From Bacteroidota bacterium (GTDB lineage Bacteria > Bacteroidota > Bacteroidia > Flavobacteriales_D > Crocinitomicaceae): a stretch of 10,725 nt of DNA. Below are positions 1-6,061 of the stretch, in pieces (within the stretch, counting starts at the first letter, position 1; each line of letters begins with the position of its first letter). The stretch lies in the NCBI GenBank assembly GCA_016866415.1, contig VGML01000058.1:1-10725 (forward strand), in the 5' to 3' direction. The notes beneath the pieces are model-generated. The model did not search any database. It saw only the letters and a program-made list of their open reading frames with translations, and had not been told where the DNA came from. A program made the translations under genes and the position numbers.

Positions 1-106
1 GTTGACCGGGGCCGTAATTTCTTCTGTCCAATGATTTATCTGGGCCAAAAATTGGATCACGAAATCTCCGTGCTATTTTCGACTTTGGACCTCTATATCT
101 TGCCAT
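1..106 (-). CDS. rpsD: Small-subunit ribosomal protein S4, 3' part missing (uS4)
   Basis: Only the first 35 codons are inside the window; the gene runs off the low-coordinate edge. They begin MARYRGPKSKIARRF and reach a NYGPGQ element, the conserved N-terminal pattern of S4, a primary 16S rRNA binder that nucleates assembly of the 30S body. The start ATG at 106-104 is the only reasonable one and is preceded by an A-rich stretch (AAAATAAAAAAAGAT). No cysteine appears in this N-terminal part, so it is the zinc-free type of S4. It is separated from rpsK by 74 bases, far more than any other junction here, and that gap can fold into a hairpin. S4 is a known autoregulator in E. coli (alpha operon) and B. 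subtilis (its own leader); whether it acts here is unknown. Confidence 0.95.
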   Translation of the reverse strand, partial: MARYRGPKSKIARRFRDPIFGPDKSLDRRNYGPGQ

Positions 107-121
107 ATCTTTTTTTATTTT

Positions 122-165
122 GAGGAATCATGAATTAAGGCATTCCTTCGATGATTAATTTCCTC
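122..165 (-). promoter_or_regulatory. Candidate structured leader hairpin upstream of rpsD
   Basis: The transcript of the rpsK-rpsD gap can form a long imperfect hairpin. GAGGA (165-161) pairs with UCCUC (126-122), AUCAU (155-151) with AUGAU (131-127), and AAGG (148-145) with CCUU (140-137) around an AAUG loop. This gives 14 pairs interrupted by a 5-base bulge and an asymmetric internal loop. A competing helix, GAAAUUAA (162-155) with UUAAUUC (138-132), is also possible. The structure ends 15 bases before the rpsD ATG. An A-rich run, not a U-run, follows it, so it does not look like a terminator. A role in S4 feedback is inference only. Confidence 0.4.
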
Positions 166-180
166 GGTTAAACATAAAAA

Positions 181-567
181 TTAAACTCTTCTTCTTTTAG
201 GTGGCCGACAACCGTTGTGTGGAAGCGGAGTAACATCAACAATTTCTGTTACTTCAATTCCTGAATTGTGAATAGCACGTATAGCTGATTCCCTTCCAGC
301 TCCTGGACCTTTCACAAAAACTTTTACTCTACGTAGTCCGAAGTCGTGGGCCTCTTTCGATGCATCTTCAGCAGCCATTTGGGCAGCATAAGGCGTATTC
401 TTTTTTGAACCTTTGAAACCCATTTTACCTGCTGATGACCACGAAATCACTTGACCAGCATTGTTAGTTAATGAGATGATTACGTTGTTGAAACTCGCTT
501 GAATATGAGCTTCTCCAGCGGCATCTACCTTAACATTTTTCTTCTTCTTTTGGTTTGATTTTGCCAT
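181..567 (-). CDS. rpsK: Small-subunit ribosomal protein S11 (uS11)
   Basis: This 128-residue protein is full length for S11, which lines the mRNA exit side of the 30S platform and contacts 16S rRNA. The family core is clear: ASFNNVIISLTN near residues 24-35, SAGKMGFKGSKKNTPYAAQ at 45-63, KGPGAGRES at 86-94, and the invariant C-terminal HNGCRPPKRRRV at 117-128. The basic, lysine-rich N-terminus (residues 1-13) is normal for the family. The gene starts 9 bases after the rpsM stop and has no Shine-Dalgarno sequence (AAATAATAAATAGTTATG). It is the second gene of the alpha segment, and the following gap before rpsD is the longest in the window. Confidence 0.98.
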   Translation of the reverse strand: MAKSNQKKKKNVKVDAAGEAHIQASFNNVIISLTNNAGQVISWSSAGKMGFKGSKKNTPYAAQMAAEDASKEAHDFGLRRVKVFVKGPGAGRESAIRAIHNSGIEVTEIVDVTPLPHNGCRPPKRRRV

Positions 568-576
568 AACTATTTA

Positions 577-951
577 TTATTTAGTCACTTTTTTCTTGTT
601 AGCAACTGTTTTTCTCTTACCTTTTCTAGTTCTTGAGTTATTCTTCGTTCTCTGACCACGAAGAGGTAGACCAGCTCTGTGACGAATTCCACGTGTACAA
701 CCTATGTCCATCAATCGTTTGATATTCAATTGAACCTCAGAACGAAGTTGACCTTCAGTTTTAATTTCGTTAATTGCATTACGAATAGCTGCAAGCTGAT
801 CATCGTTCCAATCTTGTACTTTGATATTTTCATCAATACCATTGCTATTTAAAATCTTTTTGGATGTACTACGTCCAATACCATAAATGTATGTTAGACC
901 AATAATCCCTCTTTTGTTTTTTGGTAAATCAATACCTGCAATACGTGCCAT
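577..951 (-). CDS. rpsM: Small-subunit ribosomal protein S13 (uS13)
   Basis: This 124-residue protein matches S13, a 30S head protein that forms intersubunit bridges with the 50S and contacts P-site tRNA through its basic tail. It starts MARIAGIDLPKNKRG and has the helix-hairpin-helix turn YIYGIGRS at residues 21-28. The signature RGIRHRAGLPLRGQRTKNN lies at about 87-105, followed by a lysine-rich tail ending VANKKKVTK. The gene begins 11 bases downstream of rpmJ. In E. coli the S4-binding pseudoknot lies just before rpsM; here the gap is too short to hold one without invading rpmJ. Confidence 0.98.
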   Translation of the reverse strand: MARIAGIDLPKNKRGIIGLTYIYGIGRSTSKKILNSNGIDENIKVQDWNDDQLAAIRNAINEIKTEGQLRSEVQLNIKRLMDIGCTRGIRHRAGLPLRGQRTKNNSRTRKGKRKTVANKKKVTK

Positions 952-962
952 ATTCTAACTAA

Positions 963-1079
963 TTAACCTTGACGTTGTTTTAATTTCGGGTTCTTCTTGT
1001 TAATAACGTAAACTCTTCCTTTACGTTTAACGATTTTGCAATCTGCCGTTCTTTTCTTAACTGATGCTCTTACTTTCAT
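963..1079 (-). CDS. rpmJ: Large-subunit ribosomal protein L36, zinc-free form (bL36)
   Basis: This is a very short gene of 38 codons: ATG at 1079-1077, stop TAA at 965-963. The protein begins MKVRASVKKRTADCK and ends NPKLKQRQG, an unmistakable L36, the smallest 50S protein, which sits near domains II, V and VI of 23S rRNA. Compared with the zinc-binding B. subtilis form, three of the four metal ligands are replaced: Thr11, Asn27 and Leu33 stand where Cys, Cys and His would be, and only Cys14 remains. This is the usual Bacteroidota form. It lies 11 bases after infA and 11 bases before rpsM. The upstream AAGGAAAATG has a weak purine run too close to the ATG to be a good Shine-Dalgarno site. Confidence 0.96.
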   Translation of the reverse strand: MKVRASVKKRTADCKIVKRKGRVYVINKKNPKLKQRQG

Positions 1080-1090
1080 TTTCCTTATTT

Positions 1091-1309
1091 TTATTTATAT
1101 CTAAAAGATATTCTTCCTTTTGTTAAATCATATGGAGACATTTCAACTTTCACTCTATCTCCAGGCAATATTTTAATATAAAACATTCTCATTTTTCCTG
1201 AAATATGTGCGGTAATAACATGTCCGTTTTCCAACTCAACTCGAAACATTGCATTTGGCAATGCTTCGATAATGACTCCATCTTGTTCTATTGACGATTG
1301 TTTTGCCAT
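1091..1309 (-). CDS. infA: Translation initiation factor IF-1
   Basis: The 72-residue product is the normal length for IF-1, which occupies the 30S A site during initiation and cooperates with IF-2 and IF-3. It is a single S1-like OB fold. The typical start is MAKQSSIEQDGVI, followed by ALPNAMFRVELENGH near residues 16-30, HISGKMR at 35-41, and the C-terminal DLTKGRISFRYK at 61-72. The gene follows secY with only two bases between stop and start (TAATTATG), so translation is probably coupled to secY. In many bacteria adk and/or map lie between secY and infA; neither is present here. There is no Shine-Dalgarno sequence. Confidence 0.98.
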   Translation of the reverse strand: MAKQSSIEQDGVIIEALPNAMFRVELENGHVITAHISGKMRMFYIKILPGDRVKVEMSPYDLTKGRISFRYK

Positions 1310-1311
1310 AA

Positions 1312-2646
1312 TTAAAATCCTGATAGCTCATTTGGTTGTCTTCTTCCCCTTACTCTTGTTCCTTCCATCAAACCATCCATGTGTTGATTTAACTGATAGG
1401 TTTCAATTTGTTGTAAAGTATCCAAAACAACACCAACCATAATTAATATTGAGGTTCCACCAAAAAACATTGCAAAACCATCATTAATACCAACCAACTT
1501 TGCAATTGAAGGTAATATTGCAATTAAAGCAAGAAATAATGATCCAGGAAAAGTTATACGTGAAACAACATTGTCAATATGTGACGCAGTTTCCTCACCC
1601 GGTCTTACACCTGGTATAAAACCACCGCTTCGCTTTAAATCATCGGCAATTTTACTAGGGTTTATCATTATCGCTGTGTAAAAGTATGTGAAGACAATTA
1701 TCAATACACATAACAAAACATTGTAGCTTAGCCCGTAAACATCACCTAAAGTTCTTTGTATAAATCCTGAATCAGTTGCACTTGAATAAATCATCAATGG
1801 TATTGTCATAATTGCTTGAGCAAAAATAATAGGCATTACTCCACTTGCATTTACCTTTATTGGAAGATAACTTCTCGCACCAGTTGCATCTGCTCCTCTC
1901 GCACCGACGATTTTCTTAGCGGTATTTAAAGGTATTCTTCGCACACCTTGAACTATTAGAATAGTTGCTAACACAACCAACATAAATCCAATCACTTCTA
2001 GAACTAATTTAATTAGATTACCAGCTTCAATTGATTTACCAAATTCAGCGAAAAATGCACCAGGTAATCTGGAAAGAATACCAACTGTTATAAGTAAAGA
2101 AATTCCATTACCAATTCCTTTTTCAGTAATGCGTTCACCTAACCAAACAGCGAACATTGATCCTGATATTAACAATAAAATAGTTTGAACCCACCAAAAC
2201 GTACTGGCATCTGCAGGCATTGCTCCTTTTTGTTCAACATACAGCGATAAATAACTAGGAGCTTGAAGCATACAAATTACAATTGTTAAAATTCTCGTGT
2301 AATTATTTATTTGTTTCCTGCCTGACTCTCCTTCATTTTGCATTTTCTGAACGGCAGGAACAGCCATACCGAGAAGCTGCATAATAATTGAAGCACTAAT
2401 GTATGGCATGATACCCAATGCCATTATCGAAGCGTTTGAAAAACCACCACCTGAAAATAAAGAAAGTAAGGTTTCTAAAGTATTTTGACTTGATTGTTTC
2501 GAAGCTAAGGCATAATAATCAACACCAGGAATAATTACAAAAGATCCAACTCTGTATACCAAAATCAAACCTAGTGTTAAGAGAATTCTCTTTCTGAGTT
2601 CCTCAACTTTCCAGATGTTCTGTATGTTCTGTATGAAACGTTTCAT
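1312..2646 (-). CDS. secY: Protein translocase channel subunit SecY
   Basis: SecY is the central pore of the SecYEG translocon, which exports and inserts proteins across the inner membrane. The 444-residue length is normal, and about ten hydrophobic segments are visible, starting with ILLTLGLILVYRVGSFVII (21-39). A glycine-rich plug region (FSGGGFSNASIMALGIMPYISAS, given here only as residues 64-86) precedes TM2. The conserved cytosolic loop GERITEKGIGNGIS is at 170-183, NPSKIADDLKRSGGFIPGVRPG at about 329-350 (key residues K338, R339, G341, R348), and a basic tail RVRGRRQPNELSGF at 431-444. The gene begins 20 bases after rplO. That gap contains an exact Bacteroidota -7 box, suggesting that secY and its downstream genes may also be transcribed separately. 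Codons 5-10 are a perfect 9-base tandem repeat. Confidence 0.98.
   Translation of the reverse strand: MKRFIQNIQNIWKVEELRKRILLTLGLILVYRVGSFVIIPGVDYYALASKQSSQNTLETLLSLFSGGGFSNASIMALGIMPYISASIIMQLLGMAVPAVQKMQNEGESGRKQINNYTRILTIVICMLQAPSYLSLYVEQKGAMPADASTFWWVQTILLLISGSMFAVWLGERITEKGIGNGISLLITVGILSRLPGAFFAEFGKSIEAGNLIKLVLEVIGFMLVVLATILIVQGVRRIPLNTAKKIVGARGADATGARSYLPIKVNASGVMPIIFAQAIMTIPLMIYSSATDSGFIQRTLGDVYGLSYNVLLCVLIIVFTYFYTAIMINPSKIADDLKRSGGFIPGVRPGEETASHIDNVVSRITFPGSLFLALIAILPSIAKLVGINDGFAMFFGGTSILIMVGVVLDTLQQIETYQLNQHMDGLMEGTRVRGRRQPNELSGF
2617..2634 (-). repeat. Two-unit 9-base tandem repeat in the secY N-terminal codons
   Basis: On the plus strand gttctgtat occurs twice back to back, encoding Ile-Gln-Asn twice at SecY residues 5-10. 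It stays in frame. The surrounding N-terminal sequence has a normal SecY length, so it is probably incidental and not an expansion. Confidence 0.6.
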
Positions 2647-2657
2647 TTAAAAGTTTG

Positions 2658-2665
2658 CAAAGATA
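2658..2665 (-). promoter_or_regulatory. Candidate internal promoter -7 box for secY
   Basis: The rplO-secY gap reads TATCTTTG on the minus strand, an exact match to the TAnnTTTG -7 element of Bacteroidota sigma factor promoters. Transcription would start about 5 bases further on, leaving a leader of only a few bases before the secY ATG. The partner -33 TTG is poorly placed: the nearest one lies 24 bases upstream inside rplO, where about 19-21 would be expected. The motif is short and occurs by chance in AT-rich coding DNA (for example TAGGTTTG at 2573-2566 inside secY), so this is a candidate only. Confidence 0.35.
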
Positions 2666-2666
2666 G

Positions 2667-3110
2667 TTAGATTTTTGTACACGTTCCTCCAAGGTCTTCA
2701 ATTGCCTTAATTGCGGCAGCAGAAAATCCTTGTGCTGAAATTGAAACTTTTGATTTTAATTCGCCCCGATTCAAAATCTTAACAAGGTCATTATTAGAAA
2801 TTAATCCATTTGCTTTCAAAACCTCTGGATTGATTTCATTAATTCCTTTTGAGGCTAAATTTTCAATCAAATCCAAATTTATTGCCTTGTATGAAACTCT
2901 ATTAATGTTTTTAAATCCAAATTTTGGAACCCTTCTTTGAAGAGGCATTTGACCACCTTCAAAACCAATTTTCGTTTTGTAACCAGATCTTGATTTAGCT
3001 CCTTTATGACCTCTTGTTGAGGTGCCACCATGACCTGAACCTTGACCACGAGCAATTCTTTTCTCTTTTTTTATCGATCCCGCTGCAGGAGTAAGATTGT
3101 TTAAATTCAT
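2667..3110 (-). CDS. rplO: Large-subunit ribosomal protein L15 (uL15)
   Basis: This 147-residue protein has the L15 layout. A short N-terminal NLNNLTPAAGSIKKEKR is followed by a long glycine- and basic-rich extension (about residues 20-54, GQGSGHGGTSTRGHKGAKSR then GGQMPLQRR) that threads into 23S rRNA. A globular C-terminal domain ends with the family signature QGFSAAAIKAIEDLGG at 127-142. L15 is a late assembly protein of the 50S central region. The gene follows rpmD by 14 bases and precedes secY, the canonical end of the spc ribosomal block. The start ATG is preceded by A/T-rich sequence (AAAAACTATTAAAATG). Confidence 0.98.
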   Translation of the reverse strand: MNLNNLTPAAGSIKKEKRIARGQGSGHGGTSTRGHKGAKSRSGYKTKIGFEGGQMPLQRRVPKFGFKNINRVSYKAINLDLIENLASKGINEINPEVLKANGLISNNDLVKILNRGELKSKVSISAQGFSAAAIKAIEDLGGTCTKI

Positions 3111-3124
3111 TTTAATAGTTTTTA

Positions 3125-3301
3125 TTAATCAACAATTTGAATAAGATGTTGAACTTTGTTCACCATCCCCATAATTTGAGGGGTAGCTTCCTTTTCTATA
3201 GTTTGATTCAATTTTCTAAAACCAAGAGCTTTAATCGTAGCTTTCTGATCTGCAGGACGCTTTATTGCGCTTTTAACCTGTTTGATTTTAATTGTGCTCA
3301 T
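3125..3301 (-). CDS. rpmD: Large-subunit ribosomal protein L30 (uL30)
   Basis: This is a short gene of 58 codons: ATG at 3301-3299, stop TAA at 3127-3125. The product reads MSTIKIKQVKSAIKRP, then a KALGFRKLNQT core at about 24-34, and ends MVNKVQHLIQIVD. This is the small ferredoxin-like L30 fold, with the usual length near 60 residues. L30 is a 50S protein bound to 23S rRNA domain II and is absent from some bacteria. The place between rpsE (13 bases upstream) and rplO (14 bases downstream) is the canonical one. A longer open frame runs antisense over it (3137-3325 on the plus strand) but has no support. Confidence 0.95.
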   Translation of the reverse strand: MSTIKIKQVKSAIKRPADQKATIKALGFRKLNQTIEKEATPQIMGMVNKVQHLIQIVD

Positions 3302-3314
3302 TTATTAATAAATT

Positions 3315-3839
3315 TTATCCGTTAAAAACTTTATCAATTGAGATTCCCCTCTGACGAGCAACCGCAACAGCATCTCTCATTTTTGCCAAAGCATCCATAG
3401 TTGCTTTCACAACATTGTGTGGGTTAGAGGAACCTTGAGATTTTGCAAGTACATTATGAACGCCAACACTTTCCAAAACCGCACGCATTGCTCCACCCGC
3501 AATAACTCCAGTACCGTTAGTCGCTGGTTTCAAAAGAACTTCGGCTCCGCCATACTTCCCTTTTTGAGAATGAGGAACAGTACCTTTTAAAATTGGAACT
3601 TTAATCAAATTCTTTTTGGCGTCATCGATACCTTTCGTAATAGCCTCGGTTACTTCTTTTGCCTTTCCAAGACCATGACCAACAACACCATTTTCATCGC
3701 CTACAACCACAATGGCAGAAAAACTGAATGTTCTACCTCCTTTGGTTACTTTGGTAACACGATTTACAGCAACGAGCTTATCTTTTAACTCGATGTCTGC
3801 CGATTTTACTCTATTTACAACTTGAGCTGCCATTTTCAT
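3315..3839 (-). CDS. rpsE: Small-subunit ribosomal protein S5 (uS5)
   Basis: The 174-residue product is S5, which helps form the mRNA entry tunnel and is linked to decoding accuracy. The N-terminal double-stranded-RNA-binding-like domain starts around DIELKDKLVAVNRVTKVTKGGR (residues 15-36) and contains VVGDENGVVGHGLGKAKEV at 45-63. The C-terminal domain has GGAEVLLKPATNGTGVIAGG at about 97-116 and AKSQGSSNPHNVVKAT at 132-147. The ATG at 3839 abuts the rplR stop with no base between (TAAATG), indicating coupled translation. A second in-frame ATG two codons later (3833) is equally possible; the two differ by two residues. Confidence 0.98.
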   Translation of the reverse strand: MKMAAQVVNRVKSADIELKDKLVAVNRVTKVTKGGRTFSFSAIVVVGDENGVVGHGLGKAKEVTEAITKGIDDAKKNLIKVPILKGTVPHSQKGKYGGAEVLLKPATNGTGVIAGGAMRAVLESVGVHNVLAKSQGSSNPHNVVKATMDALAKMRDAVAVARQRGISIDKVFNG

Positions 3840-4193
3840 TTAAAATTTAAGTCCGCCTTCTCTTGCTGAGTCAGCTAATGATTTAATTCTTCCGTGATAT
3901 AAGTAACCGTTCCTATCAAAAACAACTGCTTGAACTCCAACAGAAATTGCTTTTTCAGCTATTTTTTTGCCAACGATTGAAGCTTGTTCAATTTTATTAA
4001 CCTTTTGAGCCTCATCAATTTTTAAAGAACCAATTGATGCAATCGTTTTACCAGTTAGATCATCAATAACTTGAGCATATATTTGCTTGTTACTTCTGAA
4101 AACGGATAATCTCGGAATGGCCGTTGTGCCAAACACTTTTTTACGAATTCTGCGCTTAATTTTAGCTCTTCTTGAAACTTTATTTAGTGCCAT
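3840..4193 (-). CDS. rplR: Large-subunit ribosomal protein L18 (uL18)
   Basis: The 117-residue protein is L18, which with L5 and others binds 5S rRNA and attaches it to the 50S central protuberance. The N-terminus is a strongly basic arm (SRRAKIKRRIRKKVFGT, about residues 7-23), followed by PRLSVFRSNKQIYAQVIDD at 27-45. The C-terminal FDRNGYLYHGRIKSLADSAR is at 92-111, ending EGGLKF. Length and motifs are normal. It lies 10 bases after rplF, and its stop codon touches the rpsE start codon. Confidence 0.98.
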   Translation of the reverse strand: MALNKVSRRAKIKRRIRKKVFGTTAIPRLSVFRSNKQIYAQVIDDLTGKTIASIGSLKIDEAQKVNKIEQASIVGKKIAEKAISVGVQAVVFDRNGYLYHGRIKSLADSAREGGLKF

Positions 4194-4203
4194 AACTTAA
4201 TTA

Positions 4204-4758
4204 CTATTTTTTACCTGCAGATTTTCCTGCTTTTCTTCTAATTTCTTCACCAACGAATCTAATTCCTTTTCCTTTATAAGGCTCTGGTTTTCTTAAGGAG
4301 CGAATCTTTGCTGCCACCTGACCAAGCAGCTGTTTGTCATGAGATTCAAGGGTAACAACTGGGGCTTTACCTTTCTCAGTATTTGCCGAAACTTTAACTT
4401 CCGTAGGGATTTCTAAAATAATAGCATGAGAAAACCCCAATGCAAGCTCTAATTGTTGACCAGCAGCATTTGCTCTGTAACCTACTCCAATGATTTCCAT
4501 TTCCTTCTTAAAGCCTTCAGAAACACCTGTTATCATATTTTGAACAAGGGCTCTGTACAGACCATGTTTTGATCGATCTGCAGGAGCATCGCTCTTCCGC
4601 GTAAATGTTATCAAATTGTCAACGATCTGCATTGATACAGAATCCTCCATTTCTTGACTTAATTCACCTTTTTTTCCTTTGACCTTTACAACATTTCCGA
4701 TAGTTGAAATTTCAACTCCTGAAGGTATTGTAATTGGTGCTTTTCCTATTCTTGACAT
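4204..4758 (-). CDS. rplF: Large-subunit ribosomal protein L6 (uL6)
   Basis: This 184-residue protein is L6, a two-domain 50S protein near the factor-binding centre and the sarcin-ricin loop. The opening MSRIGKAPITIPSGVEI is typical. The first repeat domain covers about residues 1-80 and the second about 82-170. The family signature KPEPYKGKGIRF is at 157-168, and a basic tail RRKAGKSAGKK closes the protein. The gene lies 13 bases after rpsH and 10 before rplR. Its start is preceded by AAATTTTTGAGAAATG, with no strong ribosome binding site. Confidence 0.98.
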   Translation of the reverse strand: MSRIGKAPITIPSGVEISTIGNVVKVKGKKGELSQEMEDSVSMQIVDNLITFTRKSDAPADRSKHGLYRALVQNMITGVSEGFKKEMEIIGVGYRANAAGQQLELALGFSHAIILEIPTEVKVSANTEKGKAPVVTLESHDKQLLGQVAAKIRSLRKPEPYKGKGIRFVGEEIRRKAGKSAGKK

Positions 4759-4771
4759 TTCTCAAAAATTT

Positions 4772-5170
4772 TTAATAAACATAACAAAGTACTTCACCAC
4801 CAACATTCAATTTACGAGCATCTTTATCTGTAATTACTCCTTTTGAAGTTGAAACGATAGCAACTCCCAAACCGTTTAAAACACGCGGCATTTCTTCGCT
4901 ACCACTATATTTACGTAATCCTGGTCTAGAGGCACGTTGCAGTTTGGTTATTGCAGGAACTCTAGTAGATTGATTATATTTCAATGCTATTTTGATTAAA
5001 CCTTGCTTATTGTCTTCGTCGAATTTATAATTCAAAATATAACCTTGATCAAACAAAATTTGAGTAATTGCTCTTTTAATGTTTGAACCAGGAATTTCAA
5101 CCATTTTTAAACCCGCGGAACTTGCGTTACGAATTCGGGTTAAATAATCTGCTATTGGATCTGTATTCAT
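4772..5170 (-). CDS. rpsH: Small-subunit ribosomal protein S8 (uS8)
   Basis: At 132 residues this is a normal S8, a primary binder of the 16S central domain. It begins MNTDPIADYLTRIRNA, and its C-terminal half carries SRPGLRKYSG (81-90) and the RNA-binding signature STSKGVITDKDARKLNVGGE at 107-126. In E. coli S8 represses the spc operon by binding mRNA near the rplE start; no obvious copy of that operator was recognised here. The gene sits 18 bases after rpsN and 13 before rplF. Its leader is A-rich (GAAAAAGTAAAAAATG). Confidence 0.98.
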   Translation of the reverse strand: MNTDPIADYLTRIRNASSAGLKMVEIPGSNIKRAITQILFDQGYILNYKFDEDNKQGLIKIALKYNQSTRVPAITKLQRASRPGLRKYSGSEEMPRVLNGLGVAIVSTSKGVITDKDARKLNVGGEVLCYVY

Positions 5171-5188
5171 TTTTTACTTTTTCAATAA

Positions 5189-5503
5189 TTACCAACTTCC
5201 TTTTCTAACTCCCGGTATTTTTCCTTCAAGCGCCATTTCTCTAAACGTTACCCTCGATATACCAAATTGTCTCATATAACCTCTTGGACGTCCTGTCAAA
5301 CCACAACGATTGTGTAATCTAATTTTGGACGAATTCGCAGGAAGTTTTTGAAGACTCATCATAGCATCCCATTTCGCAGATTGAACTTCTTCAGAACTAT
5401 CTGTTGACTTCAACAATTTAGTTAGCTCGGCTCTTTTGTTTGCGTATCTTGCTACCAATCTTTCTCTTTTGCGCTCACGCGCTTTCATTGATTCTTTTGC
5501 CAT
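5189..5503 (-). CDS. rpsN: Small-subunit ribosomal protein S14, long zinc-free form (uS14)
   Basis: This 104-residue protein is S14, located in the 30S head. It begins MAKESMKARERKRERLVARY, and the conserved C-terminal half holds RLHNRCGLTGRPRGYMRQFG at 62-81 and IPGVRKGSW at 96-104. It is the C-minus (non-zinc) type: the only cysteine in the motif region is Cys67, and the paired CxxC knuckles of the short zinc form are absent. It is slightly longer than E. coli S14 (101) and, from memory, longer than the roughly 89-residue form common in flavobacteria. The extra length is in the linker around residues 28-55. It begins 6 bases after the rplE stop. Confidence 0.97.
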   Translation of the reverse strand: MAKESMKARERKRERLVARYANKRAELTKLLKSTDSSEEVQSAKWDAMMSLQKLPANSSKIRLHNRCGLTGRPRGYMRQFGISRVTFREMALEGKIPGVRKGSW

Positions 5504-5509
5504 TTCAAA

Positions 5510-6061
5510 TTATTTTTTTGTAAAAGGAAATCCAAATGCGTCCAATAATGCTTTCGCTTCTTCATCGTTTTCCGCTGTTGTAACAAAAGTTATGTCCATT
5601 CCAAGAATTTTATTAACCTTGTCAATGTCAATCTCTGGGAAAATAATATGTTCTTTAATTCCTAGGTTGAAATTTCCACGACCATCAAAGCCTTTCGGAT
5701 TGATTCCACGAAAATCTCGAGTTCTTGGAAGTGCAACAGATAACAAACGATCAAGAAAGTCATACATACGATCACCACGAAGTGTCACTTTCGTACCAAT
5801 TGGCATTCCCTTTCGTAATTTAAAATTCGAAATATCCTTTTTCGAATTGGTTGTTATTGCTTTTTGACCTGCTATTCTCGATAAATCAGCCGCGGCACTT
5901 TCAATTAATTTCTTATCGGCAACGGCATCACCCATTCCTTGACTTAAAACTATTTTTTGAAGTTTCGGAACACGCATAACTGATTTATAACCAAATCTTT
6001 CAGTCAATGACTTCACAATAGCTGAACCATATTGTTCTTTTAATCTTGGTGTGTAACTCAT
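5510..6061 (-). CDS. rplE: Large-subunit ribosomal protein L5 (uL5)
   Basis: The 183-residue product is L5, which binds 5S rRNA and contacts P-site tRNA from the central protuberance. It begins MSYTPRLKEQYGSAIV. It contains the family signature VPKLQKIVLSQGMGDAV at about 31-47, KLRKGMPIGTKVTLRG at 81-96, and RTRDFRGINPKGFDGRGNFN at 113-132, then IFPEIDIDKV. Its ATG overlaps the rplX stop by one base (TAATG). Unlike all its neighbours it is preceded by a full Shine-Dalgarno sequence, GGAGGTGAT, inside the end of rplX. Strong coupling with rplX or a special initiation mode is therefore plausible. Confidence 0.98.
   Translation of the reverse strand: MSYTPRLKEQYGSAIVKSLTERFGYKSVMRVPKLQKIVLSQGMGDAVADKKLIESAAADLSRIAGQKAITTNSKKDISNFKLRKGMPIGTKVTLRGDRMYDFLDRLLSVALPRTRDFRGINPKGFDGRGNFNLGIKEHIIFPEIDIDKVNKILGMDITFVTTAENDEEAKALLDAFGFPFTKK

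Noticed and set aside
122..165. Rho-independent terminator between rpsK and rpsD
   Set aside because: The stem is interrupted and AT-rich, and an A-rich run follows it in the transcribed direction; there is no U-tract on either strand.
169..176. Possible promoter box TATGTTTA just after rpsK
   Set aside because: It differs from TAnnTTTG in the final G, has no TTG at the -33 distance, and lies in very AT-rich sequence where near-matches are expected.
3137..3325. 62-codon plus-strand open frame over rpmD
   Set aside because: The minus strand encodes a clear L30 here in the canonical place; the plus-strand product has no recognisable features.
5436..5867. 143-codon open frame on the plus strand, antisense to rpsN and rplE
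   Set aside because: It lies entirely over two well-supported ribosomal genes, its translation resembles no family I know, and it is the ordinary antisense shadow of their codon use.
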